From assembly GCA_017608625.1 (NCBI GenBank), contig JAFCFN010000008.1:1-39065 (forward strand): 39,065 nt of DNA, written 5' to 3'. Made by a program: the position numbers and the translations under genes. Numbering within the stretch: position 1 is the stretch's first letter; the number at the start of each line of letters is the position of its first letter. Positions 27,620 through 35,231 of the stretch are shown piece after piece. Under the pieces are notes generated by a model. The model searched no databases, was not told the origin of the DNA, and was given only the letters and a program-made list of their open reading frames with translations. This stretch comes from Candidatus Woesearchaeota archaeon (GTDB lineage: Archaea; Nanobdellota; Nanobdellia; Woesearchaeales; JAFCFN01).

Positions 27620-28601
27620 AGCATTAGTGCTTCTTTCAGGAGGATTAGATAGCAGACTTGTAATTAAAATTTTACAAGAGCAGAATATTAAAATTACAGC
27701 TTTACATTTTTTATTACCTTTTTCTGGTTGTTGTAAGCCAGATTGCGTATTTAATTTTGCACAACTTCAGAATGTTCCTTTAAAAATAATTGATTGTAGA
27801 AAAGGAAAAAATTTTGATGAATATATCAAATTGATAAAAAAACCAAAATATGGTTATGGTTCAGGTACAAATCCTTGTATTGATTGTAGGATTTTTATGC
27901 TTAAGAAAGCAAAAGAATTTTTGGAAAAAGAGAAAACAGATTTCATAGCAACAGGAGAGGTTTTAGGGGAGAGGCCAATGTCGCAATATAAAAAAGCTAT
28001 GAAGCTTGCAGAGAAAGAAGCTGGTTTAGAAGGCAGAATTCTTAGACCGTTGAGTGCTAAACTACTTCCTGAGACTGAAGTAGAGAGGAAAGGTCTTGTT
28101 AACAGAGATAAACTTCTGGCAATAAGTGGAAGATCAAGAAAAGAACAGATAGCTCTTGCAGAGAAATATAAGATAAGTTATCCAAGTCCTGCAGGAGGAT
28201 GTTTATTATGTGAGAAAGCTTTTGCATCAAGACTTAAAGATTTGTTTGAGTATAAAAAGAAAATCAAACCAAGAGATATTGAATTATTGAAATATGGAAG
28301 ACATTTTAGATTAGGAAAGAGTAAGATTGTTGTTGGAAGAAATAAAGAAGAAAATCAGGCAATACTAAAATTAAAAAACAAATCAGATTATGTTTTTGAA
28401 GTTCCTAATGTGGGTAGTCCGATTACATTACTGCAAGGCAAAATAACAAAATCTGCAATTGAAATAGCAGCAAGAATTACAGCAAGATACTCTGATGAAA
28501 CTTCTACTATTGTAAAAGTATGTTATGGGAAAGGAGAATTAAATAAAAATATCAAAGTTGTTAAACTGGATGAGGAATCACTTAATAAAATTAGATTATG
28601 A
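27612..28601 (+). CDS. PP-loop ATPase, MnmA/ThiI-like tRNA thiolation family
   Basis: 'VLLSGGLDSRLVIKIL' PP-loop; 'NPCIDCRIFMLKKA', 'SPAGGCLLCEKAFA'. Confidence 0.8.
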   Translation: MTKALVLLSGGLDSRLVIKILQEQNIKITALHFLLPFSGCCKPDCVFNFAQLQNVPLKIIDCRKGKNFDEYIKLIKKPKYGYGSGTNPCIDCRIFMLKKAKEFLEKEKTDFIATGEVLGERPMSQYKKAMKLAEKEAGLEGRILRPLSAKLLPETEVERKGLVNRDKLLAISGRSRKEQIALAEKYKISYPSPAGGCLLCEKAFASRLKDLFEYKKKIKPRDIELLKYGRHFRLGKSKIVVGRNKEENQAILKLKNKSDYVFEVPNVGSPITLLQGKITKSAIEIAARITARYSDETSTIVKVCYGKGELNKNIKVVKLDEESLNKIRL

Positions 28602-28640
28602 ACCAAAAAGGTTTTAAATCATTAAAATAAAGAGGATATT

Positions 28641-28838
28641 ATGGAATGCAAACAAGAAATGAATAAACAGGTATGCAATTGTAGCTACCCTAATTGTCCT
28701 AGAAAAGGGATTTGTTGTGAATGCTTGAGGTATCATTTATCAAGAAGAGAGTTACCTGCATGCTGTTTTCCAGATGATGTAGAAAAGACGTATGATAGAA
28801 GTTTTGAAAAATTTATTGAAATTAATAGAGTAGAATGA
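28641..28838 (+). CDS. small Cys-rich protein (DUF6485-like)
   Basis: 65 aa '[44 protein letters not shown]'. Confidence 0.7.
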   Translation: MECKQEMNKQVCNCSYPNCPRKGICCECLRYHLSRRELPACCFPDDVEKTYDRSFEKFIEINRVE

Positions 28839-29035
28839 TAACTAAAGAGACGAGTTTTAAGGAAGTTATTGAGAAATACCCCAAAGCAATTGAAATTTTT
28901 TTGAAATATGGGATGCATTGTATTGGATGTCCTATAGCAAGTCAGGAAACAATAGAGCAAGGATGCATAGCACATAACATTGATGTAGAGAAACTGTTAA
29001 AAGAATTGAACGAGGTTATTAAAAATGAAAGTTAA
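28835..29035 (+). CDS. DUF1858 domain protein
   Basis: '[44 protein letters not shown]'; ATGA overlap with upstream gene. Confidence 0.85.
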   Translation: MITKETSFKEVIEKYPKAIEIFLKYGMHCIGCPIASQETIEQGCIAHNIDVEKLLKELNEVIKNES

Positions 29036-29258
29036 AGTTTATAGTACGCCTACTTGTCCATATTGTTATATGGTAAAGGATTTTCTAAAAGAAAACAATG
29101 TAGAGTTTGATGATATTGATGTTTCAGCTGATCCAGAAGCAGCAAAAGAGATGATAGAGAAATCTGGACAAATGGGAGTTCCTGTTATAGATATAGATGG
29201 TCAAATAATAGTTGGTTTTGATAAGGAAGCAATTAAAAAAGCACTTAATTTGGGATAA
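29025..29258 (+). CDS. glutaredoxin-family protein (CPYC)
   Basis: '[64 protein letters not shown]'. Confidence 0.92.
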   Translation: MKVKVYSTPTCPYCYMVKDFLKENNVEFDDIDVSADPEAAKEMIEKSGQMGVPVIDIDGQIIVGFDKEAIKKALNLG

Positions 29259-29278
29259 AAACAAAACATAACTAAAAA

Positions 29279-31075
29279 ATGAAAAAAAAGAGGTTTAATT
29301 CTAAACTTGATGTTAAAAAATTAGTTGATGAATATATAAAACAAGCTAAGTGGGAAATAAGAGAAAATGCGAATCTTTCTTATTCTTTTTCTTCAGTTTT
29401 TTTCAAACTTGCTGGAGAAAGTATGACAAGATACGCTTTGACAAAAGTTTATCCAAAAAAAATTGCATCAGCACATCTTAACGGGGATTTACATTTACAT
29501 AACCTCTATATGGGAATTGTTCCATATTGTGCTGGTTGGTCTATTGCAGATATTTTACTTAAAGGTTTTGGAGGTGTAGCATTTAAAACAGATTCAGCTC
29601 CTCCAAAACATTTCTCAACTGCACTGTTACAACTTACAAACTTTGTTGGAACAATACAAAATGAATGGGCCGGTGCTCAAGCTTTTAATTCACTTGATAC
29701 ATACTTAGCACCTTTTATTAGAGCAGATAAACTAAAATATAAAGAAGTAAAACAACAAATGCAACAATTTATCTATAATTTGAATATTTCTTCAAGATGG
29801 GGTGGACAAACCCCTTTTACTAATATCACTTTTGATCTTAAAGTTCCCAAAGATCTAAAGAATCAACCTGCAATTATTGGCGGAAAACTAACTAATACAA
29901 ATTATTCTGACTATCAAGATGAAGTCGATATGTTAAACAAGGCATTTATCGAAGTTTTGACAGAAGGGGACACAAAAGGAAGAGTTTTTACTTTTCCAAT
30001 TCCAACTTACAATATTACAAAAAATTTTGATTGGGATTCTGATGTAAGTGATGCTTTGTTCAGAATGACTGCAAAATTTGGCAGTCCATATTTTCAAAAC
30101 TTTGTGAACTCAGATCTTGATCCTAGAGAAGTTAGGTCGATGTGTTGTAGACTTAGGCTTGATTTAAGGCAGTTTTATAGAAGAATGGGTGGATTTTTTG
30201 GCTATGCAGATAAAACTGGCAGTGTTGGTGTGGTAACAATAAATCTACCAAGAATAGCTTATCTTTCCAATAATGAAAAGAAATTTTTTGAACGCTTAGA
30301 TTATTTGATGGAAATTGCAAAAGATAGCTTAGAAATTAAGAGAAGACTTGTTGAAGAAAATATAAATAAAGGTTTGTTACCTTTTAGCAAGATTTATTTG
30401 GGCAGTCTTAAATGGCATTTTGCAACAATTGGTATAGTCGGAGGTCATGAAGCATGCTTGAATTTCTTGGGCAAAGGTATTGAAACTGAAGAAGGAAAAG
30501 CATTTGCAATTAAAATTTTAAAACATATGCTCAAAAGACTTAAAGAATTCCAAAAGGAAACCGGTCATATTTATAATCTTGAGGCAACTCCTGCTGAATC
30601 AACTGCTTATAGGCTTGCAAGAATAGATAAAAAAAGATACCCAAAAATAAAAACATCAGGAGAAAAAGAACCTTATTATACAAATTCAACTTTTTTACCA
30701 GTTGATTATACTGATGATATGTTTGAAGCTCTTGAGCATCAGAACGATTTACAACCCCTTTATACAGGAGGTACTGTTTTTCATGGATTTGTTGGAGAAA
30801 GAGTTCCTGATCCTGAATCATGTAAGCAGTTAGTCAAAAAAATTGCTTATAAATTTAAGATACCTTATTATACAATTACACCTACTTTTTCTATTTGCCC
30901 TTCTCATGGCTATTTTCCTGGGGAAAAGAAAAGATGCCCAATTTGCAAAAAACCTTGTGAGATTTATTCAAGGATTGTTGGTTATTACAGGCCTATACAA
31001 AACTGGAATAAAGGAAAACAAGAAGAATTTAGGCAAAGAAAAAATTATATAGTTAGGTCAAAATGGTTCAAATAA
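29279..31075 (+). CDS. nrdD: anaerobic (class III) ribonucleoside-triphosphate reductase
   Basis: 'HLNGDLHLHNL', 'SICPSHGYFPGEKKRCPICKKPCEIYSRIVGYYRPIQNWNKGKQEEFRQR' zinc and glycyl-radical C-terminus. Confidence 0.93.
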   Translation: MKKKRFNSKLDVKKLVDEYIKQAKWEIRENANLSYSFSSVFFKLAGESMTRYALTKVYPKKIASAHLNGDLHLHNLYMGIVPYCAGWSIADILLKGFGGVAFKTDSAPPKHFSTALLQLTNFVGTIQNEWAGAQAFNSLDTYLAPFIRADKLKYKEVKQQMQQFIYNLNISSRWGGQTPFTNITFDLKVPKDLKNQPAIIGGKLTNTNYSDYQDEVDMLNKAFIEVLTEGDTKGRVFTFPIPTYNITKNFDWDSDVSDALFRMTAKFGSPYFQNFVNSDLDPREVRSMCCRLRLDLRQFYRRMGGFFGYADKTGSVGVVTINLPRIAYLSNNEKKFFERLDYLMEIAKDSLEIKRRLVEENINKGLLPFSKIYLGSLKWHFATIGIVGGHEACLNFLGKGIETEEGKAFAIKILKHMLKRLKEFQKETGHIYNLEATPAESTAYRLARIDKKRYPKIKTSGEKEPYYTNSTFLPVDYTDDMFEALEHQNDLQPLYTGGTVFHGFVGERVPDPESCKQLVKKIAYKFKIPYYTITPTFSICPSHGYFPGEKKRCPICKKPCEIYSRIVGYYRPIQNWNKGKQEEFRQRKNYIVRSKWFK

Positions 31076-31761
31076 AAGGATTACAACCCCTCACATTAAT
31101 TGATTATCCAGGAAAAGTAGCTTGCACAGTTTTTTTAGGAGGATGCAATTTCAGATGCCCTTTTTGTTATAATATAGATCTTGTGTTGAGGCCAAAAAAA
31201 TTACATTCTATTCCTGAAGAAGAATTTTTCAATTTTCTAAAAAAAAGAAAAGGATGGTTGGATGGAGTTTGTATTGGAGGAGGAGAGCCAACAATTTATG
31301 CAGATCTGCCAATTTTTATATCAAAAATTAAATCTCTTGGTTTTTTAGTTAAGCTTGATACAAATGGATCTAATCCAGAAATGATAAAAAGGCTTTTGAG
31401 AAAGAAGTTGTTAGATTATATAGCAATGGATATAAAAACAAGATTAAATCCAAAAAAATACTCAGAGGCAGTAGGTGTTAAAGCTGATATAGAGAAAATT
31501 AAAAAATCTATTACAATTATTAAAAAAAGCAAGATAGATTATGAATTCAGGACAACATGTATTCCTAAACTAGTTAGTAAAGAAGATTTGATTGCAATTG
31601 GAAAATCTTTGAGAGCAAAGCGTTTTGTAATACAACAATTTGAAAACAAAAAAACAATAAATCCAAAATTTCAAAAAATAAAACCTTATTCAAAAGAAGA
31701 ATTGGAAAATTTTGCTGAGTGTTTAAAACCTTATTTTAATGAGGTAAAACTCAGAATTTGA
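31063..31761 (+). CDS. nrdG: anaerobic RNR activating radical SAM protein
   Basis: 'TLIDYPGKVACTVFLGGCNFRCPFCYN' CxxxCxxC; overlaps nrdD. Confidence 0.92.
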   Translation: MVQIKGLQPLTLIDYPGKVACTVFLGGCNFRCPFCYNIDLVLRPKKLHSIPEEEFFNFLKKRKGWLDGVCIGGGEPTIYADLPIFISKIKSLGFLVKLDTNGSNPEMIKRLLRKKLLDYIAMDIKTRLNPKKYSEAVGVKADIEKIKKSITIIKKSKIDYEFRTTCIPKLVSKEDLIAIGKSLRAKRFVIQQFENKKTINPKFQKIKPYSKEELENFAECLKPYFNEVKLRI

Positions 31762-31771
31762 GGATATAAAA

Positions 31772-31947
31772 ATGCCGCCAATAATAAAAAAAAGATGCTT
31801 GTATGGGTTGTGGTGCTTGTGTTGCAACATGTCCTAGAGGAGCATTATCATTAGTAGATGGAAAAGCTAAAGTTGATAAAAAAATGCAAAGATTGCTGGA
31901 GATGCATAGCAGTATGTCCTGTACAAACTATTACAAAACCTATGTAG
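31772..31947 (+). pseudogene. 2[4Fe-4S] ferredoxin, disrupted by two +1 A-tract frameshifts
   Basis: Removing one A from A8 (31786-31793) and one from A7 (31878-31884) gives MPPIIKKDACMGCGACVATCPRGALSLVDGKAKVDKKCKDCWRCIAVCPVQTITKPM* (57 aa, CxxCxxCxxxC twice). Confidence 0.85.
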
Positions 31948-31994
31948 GATTTCTTTGCATTAAGTTTTTAAATCTTAGTTTTTATTAGTTATAC

Positions 31995-32909
31995 ATGGTT
32001 TGTAAAATATGTTCAAAAAGACCGGTAATAACAATTAGTGGGGTTAAGTTATGCAAGGATTGCTTTATTGATTATTTTGAAAGAAAAGTAAAGAGAACAA
32101 TAAGGCAGTATAAGCTAATTGATAAAAAAGATTCTATTTTGGTAGCAGCATCTGGTGGTAAGGATAGTACAACTGCTTTGTATATTTTGAATCAATTGGC
32201 TAAGCAAAGAAGACAGAAAATAGCAGCTTTTACAATTGATTTGGGTATTGGAGATTATAGCAAGAAAAATTTATCTAATCTCAGAAAGTTTTGCAAGAAA
32301 GAAAAAATAAAGTTATATGAATTCAGCCTTAGAGATGAGTTTGGATATTCTTTATGTTATATTAAATCTATACTTGCAAGCAAAGGAGTTAAGTTAAAGA
32401 GCTGTACTATTTGCGGAGTTTTAAGAAGGCATATGCTAAATAAATTAGCAAGAAAATTAAAATTTACAAAAGTTGCAACTGGACATAATTTAGATGATGA
32501 AGCACAAACTATTTTAATGAACCAATTTAAGGGAAATATTTGGTTAAGCGCTAAATTAGGGCCAATCGGAGGGGCTGTTAAAAGTAAAAGTTTTGTTCCT
32601 AGAATCAAACCACTATATTTTTGTTCTGAGAAAGAGATTACTTTGTATTCCAAATTAAAGAAATTTCCTGTTCAGTATCGCAGATGCCCTTGCAGTGTAG
32701 ATGCTTATAGAGCAAAGGTTAGAGCTATGTTGAAAGAGTTTGAGGAAAAATATCCTGGAACTTTGAATGGGATAATTAATTCATTTTTAGAAATAATTCC
32801 TTATTTAAGACAGAAACAGAAAGGCGAGGTAGGGCTTTGTGAGAGATGTGGAGAACCTAGTATGCAGAAATTATGCAAAGCTTGTGAAATTATAGAGAAA
32901 TTAAGATAA
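31995..32909 (+). CDS. TtuA/Ncs6-family tRNA 2-thiolation ATPase
   Basis: Zn finger 'CKICSKRPVITISGVKLCKDCF', PP-loop 'AASGGKDSTTAL', 'CTICGVLRRHMLN', 'ATGHNLDDEAQT', C-terminal 'LCERCGEPSMQKLCKAC'. Confidence 0.9.
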   Translation: MVCKICSKRPVITISGVKLCKDCFIDYFERKVKRTIRQYKLIDKKDSILVAASGGKDSTTALYILNQLAKQRRQKIAAFTIDLGIGDYSKKNLSNLRKFCKKEKIKLYEFSLRDEFGYSLCYIKSILASKGVKLKSCTICGVLRRHMLNKLARKLKFTKVATGHNLDDEAQTILMNQFKGNIWLSAKLGPIGGAVKSKSFVPRIKPLYFCSEKEITLYSKLKKFPVQYRRCPCSVDAYRAKVRAMLKEFEEKYPGTLNGIINSFLEIIPYLRQKQKGEVGLCERCGEPSMQKLCKACEIIEKLR

Positions 32910-32911
32910 AA

Positions 32912-33487
32912 ATGGAAATTGTTTTTCCTAAAAATAATGAAAAGGAGTTTTTAGAGATAGCTAATAAACTAGGTATTAAAGATTTAGTTTTTGTTTACTC
33001 TTTAAAGGATTTTAAGAAGAGTGATAAAGTTAGGACAGGCATCATAGTTAGTTCTGTTAGAGAAGCTGAGAAAGGAGCTAGATTAACAAATTTTATTATA
33101 GCTAAAAGTGATGATAAAAGGGATAGAGCTTTTTTGGAAAAGAGTAAGATTAAGTTGGTGTTTGATTTTGAGTCAAGTCCTAAAGAGGATTTCTTGCATA
33201 GTAGAAGAAGTGGTTTGAATCATATTTTAAATAGAATTGCTGCAAGAAAAGAGAAGATCATTGGCTTTTCTTTTAGCTCTATTTTGAATTCTACAAACAG
33301 GACAAGATTAGTGGGGAGAATGATGCAGAATATCAAGCTTTGTAGGAAAGCTAAATGCAAGGTTTTTATTGGAAGTTTTGCCAAAAATCCTTCTGAGTTG
33401 AGAAGCAAACATGATTTAAAAGCATTTTTTATTTGCTTAGGGATGCATCCTTCTGAAGCTAAGAAAGCTGTTACTCTTAGTTTTTGA
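32912..33487 (+). CDS. rnp3: RNase P protein component 3 (Rpp30)
   Basis: 'LNHILNRIAARKEKIIGFSFSSILNSTNRTRLVGRMMQNIKLCRKAKCKVFIGSFAKNPSELRSKHDLKAFFICLGM'. Confidence 0.88.
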   Translation: MEIVFPKNNEKEFLEIANKLGIKDLVFVYSLKDFKKSDKVRTGIIVSSVREAEKGARLTNFIIAKSDDKRDRAFLEKSKIKLVFDFESSPKEDFLHSRRSGLNHILNRIAARKEKIIGFSFSSILNSTNRTRLVGRMMQNIKLCRKAKCKVFIGSFAKNPSELRSKHDLKAFFICLGMHPSEAKKAVTLSF

Positions 33488-33504
33488 CAAAATTAACCAA
33501 AAGG

Positions 33505-33580
33505 TTTATATACTAATAGCCATATTTATATACTAAATAAGTTAAATCATTAAAATAAGTTAACTAAGTAAGCTTACTTA
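33505..33580 (+). promoter_or_regulatory. tandem TATA boxes and TAAGTWA half-site array with palindrome TAAGTAAGCTTACTTA
   Basis: TTTATATACTAA at 33505-33516 and 33525-33536; AAATAAGTTAA at 33535-33545 and 33553-33563; 16-nt palindrome 33565-33580; ends 20 nt before the RHH ATG. Confidence 0.6.
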
Positions 33581-33600
33581 TTATCAAAAAAGAGGCGTAA

Positions 33601-33741
33601 ATGACCAGAATTAATATCGAATTAGATAATGAATTACACAAAAAAGCTAAGATTTCTGCTCTTTTACAAAATAAAACTTTGATTCAATATATACATGAAG
33701 CTCTTGAAGAGAAGGTGAGGAGAGATGAGAGGAAGAAGTAA
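33601..33741 (+). CDS. ribbon-helix-helix (CopG/Arc-like) regulator, 46 aa
   Basis: Not in ORF track; MTRINIELDNELHKKAKISALLQNKTLIQYIHEALEEKVRRDERKK; SD GAGGCGT upstream; overlaps the next CDS by 17 nt. Confidence 0.8.
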   Translation: MTRINIELDNELHKKAKISALLQNKTLIQYIHEALEEKVRRDERKK

Positions 33742-35230
33742 GATAAAGATCTGGAACTGGAAGTTGTTTCTTTTTGTAATTATTTTTGGTTTACTAGCGC
33801 AGATTTCATTAGCTACATGTCCTCCTCCAAAAGAGCCAACAGGAACATCGGCAATGGTAATAGTGAACTACTGTGAAATTGATACTGGCACTATGTGTGT
33901 CTACGCATCTCCCGGTGTAGTTCCAGATGAAATTAAAGATAACCCAGCATATGAGGGCCCATACTACTCTGTTTCATGCACTCAGGGTAGTTCAACAGGT
34001 ACCTTGAGATCGGTATACGACACTTGCTTCAGTGATTGTTGCTCTGGCTCTTGCACAGGAAGCAATAATAAGTGTTATTCTGATGGCGCTACTTATTCAA
34101 ACCAATATTGTGATGCAGGTACTTGGCGGGATCAAGATTATAACACAATTGCATGCAATGCTTTGGGTGGTGTTTATGAACCTACAATAAGTAAATGTTG
34201 TAGTAATATTGACAGGGAAGGCTATGTAACCTCGAATGGAAAATGGCTTTGTGCAAAAAATAATGCTGGTGAATGGGAGTGGATGAATGCATCTTCTTTT
34301 ACTTCTGAGAAAATAATAAGAATAGGAAATCTTTATGATATTATTCCTGTATTTAATTATACAGTTCAGGATTATGTTTGGGCAGCATGCGATGCCGATG
34401 GAAATTCACAATTTGTTGGACAAAAATATAATGATCAACAAGTATTCAAAGTAAATAGCACTACTGTAAATGATACAATCTGTTTTAAACATAAAGGAGT
34501 TTCAACAATAGGTGCTTGTGATTGGGAAATTGCAGATGATTCTACAGGCGGTATTCAGTTTACTCAAGGTAAAGCAGCTCCATTTATGAATTTAAGTAAT
34601 TGGGATACATCTAACTGGGGACAGGAATCAATTTCTAGCTATTCATCAAATAATAAAAAAATTATTTACAATTTTGATGCAGGGGATATGCAACAAGGCA
34701 TTTTTACACTTAGTTTTTCTACAAATAACCCTGATATTAGAAATTGGGCTGACTACAATTATTTGGAGTTTGATATTAAGTATAATTCTTCTTTCCCTTT
34801 GAGATTAGAAATCAAAAATAATGGCATATCCATTTTTAATGACCTTATTAAAGGATATTCAGTTACTATTTTCAATTCTACAAAATGGAATCATATAAGA
34901 ATCCCTCTTAGTGGAACAAGAGACAATATTAATTTTCTCAATTTTTATGTAAATAGTAATGAAATAGATCCAGGTTCTTATGAAGTTTATATAAAAAATA
35001 TGTATTTAACTGGACCAGATACAAAGTATTGTGGAGGAGATCGTGGTTGGATAAGTGATTTGGATGGTGATAAAATGACATGCGAAGCTGCAGGTTTTGG
35101 CTGGACAGGTACAGCTTGTTGTGGTGATGATGGACAGGAAACAATAGCAGGACCTAGTCATTATGGAGGAGGATGCTATAAAGGACAATTTGTTAGGAAT
35201 AATAATTTAATTTGGCTTGTAATACCTTAA
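33725..35230 (+). CDS. secreted Cys-rich protein with CBM-like beta-sandwich region
   Basis: N-terminal signal/TM 'WKLFLFVIIFGLLAQISLATC'; 'CCSGSC','KCCSN','ACCGDDGQE' Cys motifs; 'NYLEFDIKYNSSFPLRLEIKNNG...WNHIRIPLSG...YEVYIKNMYL' CBM-like. Confidence 0.6.
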   Translation: MRGRSKIKIWNWKLFLFVIIFGLLAQISLATCPPPKEPTGTSAMVIVNYCEIDTGTMCVYASPGVVPDEIKDNPAYEGPYYSVSCTQGSSTGTLRSVYDTCFSDCCSGSCTGSNNKCYSDGATYSNQYCDAGTWRDQDYNTIACNALGGVYEPTISKCCSNIDREGYVTSNGKWLCAKNNAGEWEWMNASSFTSEKIIRIGNLYDIIPVFNYTVQDYVWAACDADGNSQFVGQKYNDQQVFKVNSTTVNDTICFKHKGVSTIGACDWEIADDSTGGIQFTQGKAAPFMNLSNWDTSNWGQESISSYSSNNKKIIYNFDAGDMQQGIFTLSFSTNNPDIRNWADYNYLEFDIKYNSSFPLRLEIKNNGISIFNDLIKGYSVTIFNSTKWNHIRIPLSGTRDNINFLNFYVNSNEIDPGSYEVYIKNMYLTGPDTKYCGGDRGWISDLDGDKMTCEAAGFGWTGTACCGDDGQETIAGPSHYGGGCYKGQFVRNNNLIWLVIP

Positions 35231-35231
35231 A

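Noticed and set aside
31803-31988. 61-aa ORF 'MGCGACVATC...HSSMSCTNYYKTYVGF...' as a novel small protein
   Set aside because: Its second half is the out-of-frame reading of a ferredoxin; the true product is better explained by two A-tract frameshifts.
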